64,000 bases of DNA from Halogeometricum rufum (GCF_900112175.1 NZ_FOYT01000001.1:1-64000); one strand, 5' to 3'; counted from the stretch's first letter, positions 34,332 through 43,774 are shown. Notes: generated by a model from the letters alone, not told the origin. Numbers and translations are program-made.

Positions 34332-35020
34332 GTCACCGCCGCGCGGACCTGCGACAGCCCGTTCTCCCGAAGCGCCCGCGGCAGCCGTCTTCGGCCGTTC
34401 TCGACCGCGTCTCTGAGCGCCGCCGTCGCCTCCCGTGAGACGCCTTCGCCGTGGCCGACGAGGACGCGTTCGGGGTCGTAGTCGAGGAGGAACCGGGGCG
34501 TCAGCAGTCGCTGGGTGAGTTACAGGCCGAGGCGTTCGTCGCCGACGGTGTAGGGCGAGGCGGTGCCGAGCGACTCCGGGACGTACAGCGTGTCGTCGGA
34601 CGGCCGGTGGGCGACGCCCTCCGACCAGCCCGGAAACGGCGCGAGTTCGCGGACGCGGAAGCCCGAGTCGCCGAGGCGGCCGTCGAACCGTTCGACGGGG
34701 GCGTCGACCCGGTCCGCGACGCGCGGGAGCCACCGCGGGATCGACACGGGAACGTCGTGGCGGGCGGCGAACGCGCCGGCGTCGCGGGCGTGGTACGCCG
34801 AGAGGACGGCCACGCCGGCGACCGAACCGAGTTCGGCGACGGCGTCGTCGATTCCGGCGGCGTCGAGCGGGTCGAACAGCCAGACGCCGCCGCCGTCGCC
34901 GACGACGGCGTGACTCGCCCTGCGCGCCGTCTCCCGCGGATGGGAGAGCCAACTCAACCCGCGGTCCCAGTCGGCGGCGACGACGAAGTCGGCCGACGGC
35001 GACCGGTCGTACATCGTCAT
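34316..35020 (-). pseudogene. MBL-fold-like gene interrupted by an in-frame stop
   Basis: A 235-codon frame broken by a TAA at 34520-34522. The first part (166 residues) opens MTMYDRSPSADFVVAADWDRG and shows an MBL-like beta-lactamase fold without the metal-binding HxHxDH (SAYHARDAG in its place) and with LYVPESLGTASPYTVGDERLGL just before the stop. After it the same frame continues with LLTPRFLLDYDPERVLVGHGEGV, the conserved C-terminal part of the fold, to a TGA at 34316. A single change (TAC to TAA) would explain the interruption. The start at 35020 fits a TTTTTAC TATA-like element about 27 bases upstream. It could be a truncated protein, a sequencing error or readthrough. Confidence 0.7.
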
Positions 35021-35171
35021 AGTTCGGCCGTCGACCGAGCGAGGTAAAAACGTGTCCCGAAGGGGCGAGAGTGCGTTCGGTGGGAGCGGTCTCTGCGGGC
35101 GGGAGACGGCGGGCGACGGAGGACGGGCGACGCTGCGGTCGGTGCCGCGCCCGCCGTCGTCCGCGTCGGCG

Positions 35172-35822
35172 CTACTGGTCGGACTTCGGCAGGATACTGT
35201 ACCCCTCGAACACCTTGCCGAGGCGGTACATCGAGGCGACGACGGCGTCGCAGGACGGTCGGACGGCCGGTTTCGGGACGAAGCCGACGGAGAGGCCGGC
35301 GACTTCGAGCATCGGCAGGTCGTTCGCGCCGTCGCCGACGGCGACGGTGCGGGAGAGTTTCACGCCGAGGTCGGCGGCCAGCGACTCCAGCGCCTCGTCC
35401 TTCGTCCCCTCGACGAGCGGTCCCTCCACCTCGCCGGTGAGACGCCCGCCCTCGACGGGGAGACGGTTGGCGACGATAGTGTCCACTTCGACGCCCTCCG
35501 CCTCCAGAGCGCGTTCGACGCCGCGTTCGAAGCCGCCGGTGAGGATGGCGACGTGGTGGCCGGCGTCCCGGAGGCGGGCGATGAGGTCCGCGGCGCCCGG
35601 CCGGAGGGTCACGTCACCGTACGCCTCCTCGGCGGACTCCTCGTCGAGTCCGTCGAGGAGGGCGGCGCGTTCGCGGAGGCTGTCGGCGTAGGAGATCTCG
35701 TCGTTCATCGCGCGGTCGGTGATGTCGGCCATCTCGTCGGCCACGTCCATCCGGCGGCCGAGGAGTACCGTCATCTCCGAGTCCGAGAGCGTTCCGTCGA
35801 AGTCGAAGGCCACGAGTCGCAT
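35172..35822 (-). CDS. serB: Phosphoserine phosphatase
   Basis: HAD enzyme that removes phosphate from phosphoserine, last step of serine synthesis. 216 residues. Motif 1 is VAFDFDGTLSDSE, motif 2 AILTGGFERGV, motif 3 the Lys in VEGTKDEAL, and motif 4 TVAVGDGANDLPMLEVAGLSVGF, the classic SerB pattern. It is divergent from serA (156 bases between starts), so both pathway genes share a control region. Other HAD phosphatases with a similar motif 4 exist, but serA next door makes SerB likely. Confidence 0.9.
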   Translation of the reverse strand: MRLVAFDFDGTLSDSEMTVLLGRRMDVADEMADITDRAMNDEISYADSLRERAALLDGLDEESAEEAYGDVTLRPGAADLIARLRDAGHHVAILTGGFERGVERALEAEGVEVDTIVANRLPVEGGRLTGEVEGPLVEGTKDEALESLAADLGVKLSRTVAVGDGANDLPMLEVAGLSVGFVPKPAVRPSCDAVVASMYRLGKVFEGYSILPKSDQ

Positions 35823-35978
35823 GTCCCCCACTTCGCTCCGCAGGGTTTGAAACCAACCCATCCAGTCGGACTCCGAACCGGCCCCGACGAGCGACCGGAG
35901 TGACGAACGTGAGCAGTTCACACAGCTAAAACCGCCGTCGAAGAAACCCTTAACCGCGGACATACGGTGGTTACGCGC

Positions 35979-37571
35979 ATGAAGGTACTCGTCACAGACC
36001 CCATCGACGATGCGGGTCTGGAACGCCTTCGTGAAGCGGGTCACGAAGTCGAGACTGCCTACGACGTAGCGGGCGATGCACTGTTGGACGCGGTGGCCGA
36101 CGCGAACGCACTCGTGGTCCGCTCCGGTACCGAGGTGACCGACGAGGTGTTCGAGGCCGCACCCGACCTCGTCATCGTCGGACGCGCCGGCATCGGCGTC
36201 GACAACATCGACATCGACGCCGCCACCGACCACGGTGTCATCGTCGCGAACGCGCCGGAGGGGAACGTCCGCGCCGCCGCCGAACACACGGTGGCGATGG
36301 CGTTCGCCGCCGCGCGGTCCATCCCGCAGGCGCACGCCCGACTCAAGACCGGCGAGTGGGCCAAGGGCGACTACCTCGGCACGGAACTGAACGCAAAGAC
36401 GCTGGGCATCGTCGGCCTCGGCCGCGTCGGGCAGGAGGTGGCCAAGCGACTCGACGGCATCGGCATGGACCTCGTGGCCTACGACCCCTACATCAGCGAG
36501 GAACGCGCCGACCGCCTCGGCGCGGAACTCGTCGAGTTCGAGGCGTGTCTCGAACGCGCTGACTTCCTGACGGTCCACACGCCGTTGACGCCCGAGACGA
36601 AGGACCTCATCTCGACCGAGGAGTTGGAACTGATGGGCGGCGGCTACCTCGTCAACTGCGCCCGCGGCGGCGTCGTGGACGAAGCGGCCCTCGCCGCGGC
36701 CGTCGAGAACGGGACGCTCGACGGGGCGGCCATCGACGTGTTCGCGGACGAACCGGTCTCGCCGGACAACCCGCTGTTGACCGTCGACGAAGTCGTCGTC
36801 ACGCCGCACCTCGGCGCGTCCACCGAGGCGGCACAGGAGAACGTCGCCACCTCAATCGCCGACCAGATAGACGCCGCGTTCCACGGCGAACCCGTGATGA
36901 ACGCGCTGAACGCGCCGTCGGTCGACAAGAGCGCGTTCCCGCGCATCCGCCCCTACATCGACCTGGCGGAGACGGCGGGCAAGATAGCCGCGCAACTGCT
37001 CGACGGCCGCATCTCCAAGGTCGAAGTCTCCTACGAGGGCGACATCGCCGAGGAGGAGGTGGAACTCGTCACCGCCTCCGCGCTGAAGGGCGTCTTCGAA
37101 CCGCTGGAGTGGCAGGTGAACGCGGTCAACGCGCCGAGCATCGCCGAGGAACGCGGCATCGACGTCACGGAGTCGAAGTCCCGACAGGCGGAGGACTTCC
37201 AGAGCCTCGTCACCGTCACCGTCGGCAACGACGAGAACTCGCTGTCCATCTGCGGCACCCTGTTCGCCGGGGACGACCCGCGCATCGTCCGCATCGACGG
37301 CTACCGCGTCGACGCCATCCCGCACGGCCAGATGCTCGTCGCCCGCAACTACGACAAGCCCGGCGTCATCGGCTTCATCGGCACCGTCCTCGGCGACAAC
37401 GACGTCAACATCGCGGGGATGTTCAACGCTCGTCGCCACGAGGAGGGCGGCGAGGCAATCACCGTCTACAACCTCGACGACCCCGTCCCGGACGCGGTCA
37501 GAGAGAAACTGCTGGCGGACGAACGCATCACCGACGTGAAGTACCTCACGCTGAACGGCACGGACGAGTAG
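35979..37571 (+). CDS. serA: D-3-phosphoglycerate dehydrogenase
   Basis: Oxidises 3-phosphoglycerate, first step of serine synthesis. 530 residues, the long form. The catalytic/NAD domain runs to about 310 (GRAGIGVDNIDIDAAT, NAD fold LGIVGLGRVGQEVAKRL, catalytic Arg in NCARGGVVDE, Glu in DEPVSPDNPLL, His in TPHLGAST). An allosteric substrate-binding domain follows (IRPYIDLAETAGKIAAQLLDG...). A C-terminal ACT domain (MLVARNYDKPGVIGFIGTVLGDNDVNIAGM) is typical of serine feedback. The start at 35979 is set by CTTAACC about 27 bases upstream. Confidence 0.96.
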   Translation: MKVLVTDPIDDAGLERLREAGHEVETAYDVAGDALLDAVADANALVVRSGTEVTDEVFEAAPDLVIVGRAGIGVDNIDIDAATDHGVIVANAPEGNVRAAAEHTVAMAFAAARSIPQAHARLKTGEWAKGDYLGTELNAKTLGIVGLGRVGQEVAKRLDGIGMDLVAYDPYISEERADRLGAELVEFEACLERADFLTVHTPLTPETKDLISTEELELMGGGYLVNCARGGVVDEAALAAAVENGTLDGAAIDVFADEPVSPDNPLLTVDEVVVTPHLGASTEAAQENVATSIADQIDAAFHGEPVMNALNAPSVDKSAFPRIRPYIDLAETAGKIAAQLLDGRISKVEVSYEGDIAEEEVELVTASALKGVFEPLEWQVNAVNAPSIAEERGIDVTESKSRQAEDFQSLVTVTVGNDENSLSICGTLFAGDDPRIVRIDGYRVDAIPHGQMLVARNYDKPGVIGFIGTVLGDNDVNIAGMFNARRHEEGGEAITVYNLDDPVPDAVREKLLADERITDVKYLTLNGTDE

Positions 37572-37622
37572 CGAACGGAGCGAGAACGAAGGACCGCTTT
37601 CGACTCGGTCGGACCGACGCCG

Positions 37623-38165
37623 TCAGAGACCCGACTGCCGCACCCACGCCTTGTAGCGCCGTCTGAGGCGCGTCCACTGCTCGTCGACCGTCTCGGCTAG
37701 CCGCCGGAAGACGGGCGTCGTGGATTCGGACGAGGCGCGCGACGCGGGCGGCGCCCGCGCGAGTTCTTCCGGCGACGGCGCTTCCGGTGACGGCGCTTCC
37801 GGCGACTGCGCTTCCGCCGACGCGGCGGCGTCCGGCGACGCGGCACCGTCCGCGTCGATGAGTCGCTCGTAGCGGTCGATGACGTCCTGTCGCTGGTCGC
37901 GCGTCTCCCGGAGCGTGCGGCGGAGTTCCTCGTTCTCGCGGCGTAACCGCGTCACTTCCTCTCTGAGTGACGACACGTTCCCGTGTCCGTCGGTCCGAGC
38001 GCTCAGTTCGTCTGTCCGAGCGCTCGGGTCACCGGTTCGCGCGTTCTGTTCGGCGTCTCCCGACGCGTCGCGGGGTTCGGTTCGCGACTCCTCGCGAACC
38101 GGGAACGTCCGCGACCCGTTCGACCCACCGCTCACCGTCCCGGTCGGCATCGTTGGCGAGGGCAT
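37623..38165 (-). CDS. Coiled-coil protein of unknown function
   Basis: A 180-residue low-complexity protein. A polar, Arg/Ser-rich N-terminus is followed by a clear heptad coiled coil at about 65-105 (SSLREEVTRLRRENEELRRTL), then a repetitive Ala/Ser/Pro/Glu linker containing SPEAP repeats, and a basic C-terminal helix (FRRLAETVDEQWTRLRRRYKAWV). No enzymatic motif is visible. The start is uncertain; 38165 (MPSPTMPTG) was chosen because an AT-rich TAACTT lies about 30 bases upstream. It is convergent with serA. Confidence 0.6.
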   Translation of the reverse strand: MPSPTMPTGTVSGGSNGSRTFPVREESRTEPRDASGDAEQNARTGDPSARTDELSARTDGHGNVSSLREEVTRLRRENEELRRTLRETRDQRQDVIDRYERLIDADGAASPDAAASAEAQSPEAPSPEAPSPEELARAPPASRASSESTTPVFRRLAETVDEQWTRLRRRYKAWVRQSGL

Positions 38166-38249
38166 GTCCGGGAGGAAGGACCGCGGCGGCAAGAAGTTAC
38201 GTCAGACCGGCGTCATTCACAGTTCAGAAGGCGTGAGAGTCGAGTTTTC

Positions 38250-39515
38250 TTACTCTGCGCCGATGTGCTCCAGCACCTGTTCCGTCGAGTTCGGCACGGG
38301 TTCGGGTTCGCCGCCCGCCTCGAACGCCGCGTCGGGGTCCTTCAGGAGGTGCCCGGTGGTGAGACAGACCACGTCCTCGTCGGCGGCGACGACGCCATCA
38401 CCGCGGAGTTTGCGGAGGCCGGCGACGGAGGCGGCGGAGGCGGGTTCGACGCCGATGCCCTCGCGCGCTAAGTCGCGTTGCGCCTCGGTTATCTCCTCGT
38501 CCGAGACGGCGACGGCCGTCCCGCCCGTCTCGCGGATGCCCGGGAGGGCTTTCGGGGCGTTGACCGGGTTGCCGATGCGGATGGCCGTCGCCCGCGTCTC
38601 CACCTCCTCCCAGCGCTTCGTGTCTGCCCACCCGTGCTCGATGGCCTCGACCATCGGAGCCGCGCCCTCGGCCTGCACGCCGGTGAGTTTCGGCACCTGT
38701 TCGGGGTCGAGCGACCCCGACTGGACGAGTTCGCGGAACGCCTTGTAGAGCGCCGAGGTGTTGCCCGCGTTGCCGACCGGCAGGACGATTCGGTCGGGGA
38801 AGCGGCCGTAGTCGTCGCGGAACTCCTCCAGAATCTCCAGCCCGATGGTCTTCTGTCCCTCCAGTCGGAACGGGTTGAGCGAGTTCAGGAGGTAGACCTC
38901 GCCGCGTTCGGCGAGGTCCTGCACGATGTCGAGACAGGAGTCGAAGTTGCCGTCGACTTCGAGGATGCGCGCGTCGTGGAGGGCGGCCTGTGCGATCTTC
39001 CCGGCGGCGACTTTGCCGGAGGGGAGCAGCACCAACGTCTCCATGCCGCCGCGGGCGCCGTAGGCGGCGAGGGCGGCGGAGGTGTTGCCGGTGGAGGCGC
39101 AGGCGAGGCGGCCCACGCCCAGTTCCTGCGCCACGCGGACGCCGACGGTCATGCCGCGGTCTTTGAAACTGCCCGTCGGGTTCATGCCCTCGTGCTTGAT
39201 GCGGAGGGTGTCGACGCCGATGTCCTCGCGGAGGCGGGGCGCCTCGTGGAGGGGCGTGTCGCCCTCGGGGAGACTCACGCCCTCCTCGAACGGGAGCGCC
39301 GCCCGGTAGCGCCAGACGCCGCGGCCCTGCCCTTCGAAGTCGTCCAGCGTCGGCGGGTCCGCGTAGCGCACTTCCAACAGGTGGCCGTGGTCGCTCGTGT
39401 ACCGAATCTCGTCGAACGGAGCGTACGCGTCGCCCGTCTCGATACACTCCAGCCACACGCCGTCGTCCGCGACGTCCGGGACGTCCGGCGCGGGAGCGGT
39501 GAGTTCGAGGCTCAT
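38250..39515 (-). CDS. thrC: Threonine synthase
   Basis: PLP enzyme converting O-phosphohomoserine to threonine. 421 residues, fold type II. The N-terminal ECIETGDAYAPFDEIRYTSDHGHLLEV resembles the Zn-less archaeal type. The PLP lysine lies in GMNPTGSFKDRGMTVGV, the phosphate-binding loop is STGNTSAALAAYGA, and VGNAGNTSALYKAFREL and the C-terminal VCLTTGHLLKDP follow. The start at 39515 (MSLELTAPAP) is supported by TTTTGCC about 28 bases upstream; longer in-frame starts are spurious. It is divergent from a Tat-lipoprotein gene. Confidence 0.94.
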   Translation of the reverse strand: MSLELTAPAPDVPDVADDGVWLECIETGDAYAPFDEIRYTSDHGHLLEVRYADPPTLDDFEGQGRGVWRYRAALPFEEGVSLPEGDTPLHEAPRLREDIGVDTLRIKHEGMNPTGSFKDRGMTVGVRVAQELGVGRLACASTGNTSAALAAYGARGGMETLVLLPSGKVAAGKIAQAALHDARILEVDGNFDSCLDIVQDLAERGEVYLLNSLNPFRLEGQKTIGLEILEEFRDDYGRFPDRIVLPVGNAGNTSALYKAFRELVQSGSLDPEQVPKLTGVQAEGAAPMVEAIEHGWADTKRWEEVETRATAIRIGNPVNAPKALPGIRETGGTAVAVSDEEITEAQRDLAREGIGVEPASAASVAGLRKLRGDGVVAADEDVVCLTTGHLLKDPDAAFEAGGEPEPVPNSTEQVLEHIGAE

Positions 39516-39615
39516 TGTCCGAAGCGAGACGTTCGGCGGGCAAAAGGGGGACGGTTCGGGCGCGTACTGCCGTCGGAACGAAAGCGACATGTCGGTCCAC
39601 CGCGAGTTTCCGCCG

Positions 39616-40803
39616 ATGCCCTCCATCTCGCGACGCGGCGTGCTCGCCGGACTGACCGCGGCGGCGACGACCGGTCTGGCGGGCTGTCTCGGCGACGACG
39701 GCGCCTTCCCCGACGGCGACTGGCCGATGCCGGGACGGACGCCGCAGAACGCGAGCGCCCTGCCGGAGACGACGCTGCCGAACGCGGTGACGGAGGCGTG
39801 GGCGGCGCCCGTCGGGTCGTACTGGCAGAGCGCACCCGTCGTCTACGACGGCGACGTGGCGGTGGCGACCGGGTCGGAACTCGCCACGTTCGACGCGGAC
39901 AGCGGCGACGAACGGATGACCCGGCCGCTGGACGCTGAGGTGTGCGCGAACCCGGCGTACGACGCCGCGACGGAGACGCTCGTCGTCCCGACGTACGACC
40001 ACGGAACCGACGGCGACGGCGGGTCCGTCTCCGCGCACGACGCGGCGTCCGGCGAGGAGCGCTGGTCGCTCGACGCGGGCGACGCTCGCCCGTACAGCGT
40101 CCGAATCGCCGACGGCGTGGCCTACGTCCGCACCTCGACGGCGTGTCTCGCGGTGGCGACGGGCGACGGCGCCGTCCGGTGGCGGCGCGACGACTTCGAA
40201 CCCGTCGCCTACGAGCAGTACAACGCCGGCGAGGACCTGAGCGCCAGCGTCGCACCGACCGTCGCGGGCGACACGGTGTACGTGACGGACGCCAACCGCG
40301 TTCGAGCGCTCGCCCGTGAGGACGGCCGGGAGCGCTGGCGGCTGTCGGCGCCGTTCGTCCTGTCCGCGCCCGCGTTCGACGACGACAGACTGTACGTCAG
40401 CGAGTACGCGGGCGACACCGCGGCGTTCGACGCCGACGGCGAGGAGGTGTGGCGCGCGCCCGTCAGCGGCGTGGCCGCCCCCTCGGCGGGGCCCGAGACG
40501 GTGTACGCGGTGGACGGCGAAATCGTCGCGCTGGACGCCGAGACGGGCGAGGAGCGGTGGCGGTGGGACCTGCGGGCCAGCACCGTGGACGCGACGCCGG
40601 TGGCGACGGCCGACGGCGTCCTCGCCGTCGGCAACCGGTCGGCGGCCCTGCGCGACCGGCGCCGGTTCGGCGGGTCGGGGAGTCGCGTCCGGTGGTCGCT
40701 GCCCGACCAGGTGTCGTACTTCGTCTCGCCGGCCGTCGGCGCCGGGCACCTGTTCGTCCTCGACCCGTTCCGGTCGCGACTCGTCGCGTACGAGTCGGCG
40801 TGA
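39616..40803 (+). CDS. Tat-exported PQQ-type beta-propeller lipoprotein
   Basis: A 395-residue protein. The N-terminus (SRRGVLAGLTAAATTGLAGCLG) holds a twin-Arg signal and a lipobox (LAGC), so it is exported folded and anchored as a lipoprotein. The mature part has repeated blades of about 40 residues with the PQQ-like signature: ATFDADSGDERM, SAHDAASGEERWSLDA, LAVATGDGAVRWRRD, RALAREDGRERWRL, AAFDADGEEVWRA, and VALDAETGEERWRWDL. It may be a scaffold protein rather than a quinoprotein. An in-frame ATG at 39589 is an alternative start. It is divergent from thrC. Confidence 0.85.
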   Translation: MPSISRRGVLAGLTAAATTGLAGCLGDDGAFPDGDWPMPGRTPQNASALPETTLPNAVTEAWAAPVGSYWQSAPVVYDGDVAVATGSELATFDADSGDERMTRPLDAEVCANPAYDAATETLVVPTYDHGTDGDGGSVSAHDAASGEERWSLDAGDARPYSVRIADGVAYVRTSTACLAVATGDGAVRWRRDDFEPVAYEQYNAGEDLSASVAPTVAGDTVYVTDANRVRALAREDGRERWRLSAPFVLSAPAFDDDRLYVSEYAGDTAAFDADGEEVWRAPVSGVAAPSAGPETVYAVDGEIVALDAETGEERWRWDLRASTVDATPVATADGVLAVGNRSAALRDRRRFGGSGSRVRWSLPDQVSYFVSPAVGAGHLFVLDPFRSRLVAYESA

Positions 40804-40869
40804 GGAGAGCGGCGGGACGGGTCGGAGACGGGAGCGACCCGCCGACGGCGACGGTGGCGGTGACGGCGG

Positions 40870-41241
40870 CTACTCGCCGCCGTAGTCGTCGATGCTGTCG
40901 TGGACCCGTTCGGCCCACTCGTCGAGTGCCTCGTGGAGCATCTCCTTGGCCTCCGGAAGCGGCGTGCCCGTGTACTGGTAGACGTAGCCGCCGGGGTCCA
41001 GCAGTCGGCGCTCCCGTCCGGCGAGTCCCTTCTCCATCAGCGTCGTCAGGGAGCGGTTGACGTTGCTCCGGTCCCTGTCGAGGATGTCCGCGAGTTCGGC
41101 CACGGTGCTGCCGGGGTTGTCGAGGAGGGTGAGGTACGTCCGACTCTCGTGTTCCTGCACCCCGAAGACGCACGCGAGTACGTGCTGGAAACTGGGGTCG
41201 TCCGTCTCGATGAGGTCCCCCATGTCTGGCGCGTCGCTCAT
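40870..41241 (-). CDS. Winged-helix transcriptional regulator (TrmB/MarR-like)
   Basis: A 123-residue DNA-binding protein. A winged helix-turn-helix spans about residues 33-85 (RTYLTLLDNPGSTVAELADILDRDRSNVNRSLTTLMEKGLAGRERRLLDPGGYVYQY), with a short C-terminal helix for dimerisation (EAKEMLHEALDEWAERVHDSI). No effector domain is visible, so it may sense redox state or metal through its single Cys (ACVFGV) or act only by its level. Targets are unknown. It is convergent with the PQQ lipoprotein gene. Confidence 0.83.
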   Translation of the reverse strand: MSDAPDMGDLIETDDPSFQHVLACVFGVQEHESRTYLTLLDNPGSTVAELADILDRDRSNVNRSLTTLMEKGLAGRERRLLDPGGYVYQYTGTPLPEAKEMLHEALDEWAERVHDSIDDYGGE

Positions 41242-41393
41242 ACGTCGTATAGTCCGCCCGGCCGATTAAAAGGACCCGCCACCGGTAACGGGCGCGCCGA
41301 CGCCGTGACGCGCGACGATGGACGCGTCGAATGCGGTAGATTCGACGAACGCGGCGGCCGCCCGAGTCGCGACGTCGACGGCTGTCGTTCGGT

Positions 41394-41633
41394 TCACTCG
41401 TCGCGGGCGTACCCCATCTTCAGGATGCAGTCGCGCATCCCCTCCTCGTCGGGGTGTTTGTGCAGCGTCGTCGGCGTGTCGCAGTAGAACGTCGTCCCGT
41501 CGTGGCGGAGCGACACCTCGTGGACCCCGCCCAGCATCTCGGCCTCCACGATGACGCGTCGGCCCTCGCGGAGCGCGTCGAGTATCTCGTCGGCCGTCAA
41601 CTCGCCGGACTTCGCACGAAGTGGCTCGGGCAT
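41394..41633 (-). CDS. Small conserved protein, unknown function
   Basis: A 79-residue protein with helix (TADEILDALREG) and strand (RVIVEAEMLGGVHEVSLRHDGTTFYCDTPTTLHKH) segments and two Cys residues (FYCDT, RDCIL). A strong TATA-like ATATTTATAG at about 41657-41666 lies about 29 bases upstream, supporting a real leaderless gene. No family is recognised. Confidence 0.65.
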   Translation of the reverse strand: MPEPLRAKSGELTADEILDALREGRRVIVEAEMLGGVHEVSLRHDGTTFYCDTPTTLHKHPDEEGMRDCILKMGYARDE

Positions 41634-41726
41634 CGGCCGTACCGAGGGGCGTCTCGATATTTATAGTACCGTTCGCTCGCGCGGCGAACGGGAAGCCGGG
41701 GGCGAAAGCGGAGACGACGCGCCCGG

Positions 41727-42389
41727 TCAGTCGCGGACCGTCGCCACCGCGAGAGCGAGGAACGCCACGAGGGCGAGGAGCAACGCGAGTCGCGCGCGGC
41801 CCGCGGGGACCGAGAGCGGTCCGAGGACGTACAGCGAGAGCGACGCGAGGGCGACGGCTCCGGCGACGACGGCGACGCTCCCGGCGGCGTGGACCGCCTC
41901 GCCGCGGCGCGTCTCCGCGTCGGTGCCGAGCGTCGCGCCCACGTCCACGGCGTTCTCCCCCACGTCCCAGACGAGGAGGGCGGCCCCGACAGTCGCCACC
42001 GTGACGACCGGCGCGGCGTCGGCGACGGCCGCCAGCAACGCCGCGAGGAACAGCAGACCGCTCCCGAGGGCGAACCCGCCCGCGGCGGGCGGGACGACCC
42101 CGCGTTCGACGAGGGTGGCGACGACGGCGACGACGGAGAGGACGACGAACAGCGTCCCCGCCGCGACGCCGAGGAGCGTCGCGCCGACGCCGTAGCCAGT
42201 CGCGAACGCCCACAGTACGGTCCCCTCGGAGAACAGGCCGGTGGCGGCCGAGGCGACGGGCGGAATCAGGCTCGCGACGAAGACGAGCGACCCGACGAGG
42301 AGGCCGCCCGCCGCGGACGACAGCGTCTCCGGCGGGTCCGACCCCAGCCAGAACAGGACGAGCGAGTGGGCCGCCTCGGCGACGAACAC
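41727..42389 (-). CDS. Multi-helix membrane protein, start unresolved
   Basis: From the GTG at 42389 the frame gives 220 residues with about seven hydrophobic segments. The same frame stays open and membrane-like upstream for about 60 codons (RPRSVWLLVAGTAALAGSD, then TLGDGVAFLLRSG) but has no start codon there. A different frame beginning with ATG at 42672 supplies a signal-like N-terminus (VRVAAVCVAVVAAVG) before losing coding character. The simplest reading is a frameshift near 42580-42605, so the gene may be longer than listed and broken. The function is unknown. Confidence 0.55.
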   Translation of the reverse strand: MFVAEAAHSLVLFWLGSDPPETLSSAAGGLLVGSLVFVASLIPPVASAATGLFSEGTVLWAFATGYGVGATLLGVAAGTLFVVLSVVAVVATLVERGVVPPAAGGFALGSGLLFLAALLAAVADAAPVVTVATVGAALLVWDVGENAVDVGATLGTDAETRRGEAVHAAGSVAVVAGAVALASLSLYVLGPLSVPAGRARLALLLALVAFLALAVATVRD

Positions 42390-42780
42390 CGCGAGCAGGA
42401 GCGCCGCGAGGAGGCCGAGCGGCCCGGTGACGACGCCGGAGCGGAGGAGGAACGCGACGCCGTCGCCGAGCGTCGAGAGCGAGGCGAGGAAGGCGTCGAA
42501 GGTCGCCCGCCCCCAGTCGGAACCGGCGAGGGCGGCGGTGCCGGCGACGAGGAGCCAGACGCTCCGGGGCCTCTGTTTCCTGCCGCCCGGGTTCGGAACC
42601 GACGGCGGCGACGACGGCGACGCACACGGCCGCGACGCGGACGGTAGTGCGGCCGTCGCCGCGCGGACGCATCCCTCGGTCGCGGAGCGACTGTCGAACC
42701 TGCGCGCGGTGGCGGCGTCGCTGGAAGGACGGTAAAGTGAAGAGGAAAAGAGAGCGGGGAGCGAACGCGGCCGGTCGCGG

Positions 42781-43467
42781 TCAGTTCGTCGTGTAGTTCG
42801 ACTCCGTCTTGGACTCGGGGGGTTCGACGCCCTCGGCCGCCTCGGCCGTCGTCGTCTCCTTCTCGATGTCCACGTGCCAGCGGTCCACCTCGTCGTCGTA
42901 CTCGCCGAGGCGACTGCTGACGTGCGACTTCAACTCGTCGTCGTTGACGTTCACCTCGAAGATGAACGTCACGTCGCCCTCACCGCGCGTGGACTTCTGG
43001 ATGTTCGCGCTGATGAGTTCGTTGTCGAAGTAGTACGGGGCGAGTTGGGTCATCACCTTCCGGTAGACGGTGTCTTCGACCTTCCGCAGGGCCTTTCGGC
43101 CGGCGGAGTCGGCCGCGCGGGCGACGTAGCCGATGGACTCGCTCCAGCGTTCGACGGCGCCGTCGCTGTCGCCCTCGTCCACCTTCTGGTACGACTCGGA
43201 CAGTTTCTCGCCGGCGGTCTGGAGGTCCTCGTTCGGGTCCTTCCCCGCCTTCTCGCCCTGTCCTTCGCCGACGCTGGCCTGCGCGGCCGTCTTCTCGTTG
43301 ACGTCCTCGTTCAGCCGTTCGTGCGCCTTGGGGCGCCACTCGTCCCACTCCTCGAAGGCGTCGCTGTCCACGCCCGCCTCGCGGAGGGCACGCGTGATAC
43401 GTTCGCCGTGCTCGACGACGTCACCCCACGACCCCCGCGTTTTGAAGCCGGAAACGCTCTCTTCCAT
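42781..43467 (-). CDS. DUF5828-like haloarchaeal protein
   Basis: A 228-residue acidic soluble protein. An N-terminal helical part (ESVSGFKTRGSWGDVVEHGERITRAL) is followed by a helical segment (LQTAGEKLSESYQKVDEGDSD) and a C-terminal alpha-beta segment (YRKVMTQLAPYYFDNELISANIQK, then VTFIFEVNVNDDELKSHVSSRL). The pattern matches a protein annotated in haloarchaea as DUF5828; the role is unknown. The tail is low-complexity. Confidence 0.7.
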   Translation of the reverse strand: MEESVSGFKTRGSWGDVVEHGERITRALREAGVDSDAFEEWDEWRPKAHERLNEDVNEKTAAQASVGEGQGEKAGKDPNEDLQTAGEKLSESYQKVDEGDSDGAVERWSESIGYVARAADSAGRKALRKVEDTVYRKVMTQLAPYYFDNELISANIQKSTRGEGDVTFIFEVNVNDDELKSHVSSRLGEYDDEVDRWHVDIEKETTTAEAAEGVEPPESKTESNYTTN

Positions 43468-43558
43468 CTCGATGGCAGGTCTAAGTCCGGAGGGCTATAA
43501 AACTCTACTTGCGTGTTGGTTCTCTGTCACACGTCGACGGGCGACACGAGACGCGTCG

Positions 43559-43774
43559 TCACCGACGGCCGTAGACCAACCGGGTGGCGGCGCCGTCGAG
43601 GCGCGAGACCAGTCGGGACGCCCACGCGGCGGGCGAGGTGGTCCGCAACTCGCGGTCGGACAGTTCGATTCGGTCCCCGTCGAACGGGTTCGACCCCTCG
43701 CTGCCGTCGTCTGCGGCGTCCACGACGGTGGACATCGCACACCGGCCGCAGGACTCGGTCTTCTTCCCGGACAT
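43559..43774 (-). CDS. Small hypothetical protein
   Basis: A 71-residue protein. The N-terminus has a Cys pair (ESCGRCAMS), the middle is polar (DGDRIELSDRELRTTSP), and a basic C-terminal helix follows (AWASRLVSRLDGAATRLVYGRR). No family is recognised. A TATA-like CTTTAGCC at about 43807-43816 allows a short leader. MSTVVDAA at 43735 is an alternative start that would drop the Cys pair. Confidence 0.5.
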   Translation of the reverse strand: MSGKKTESCGRCAMSTVVDAADDGSEGSNPFDGDRIELSDRELRTTSPAAWASRLVSRLDGAATRLVYGRR

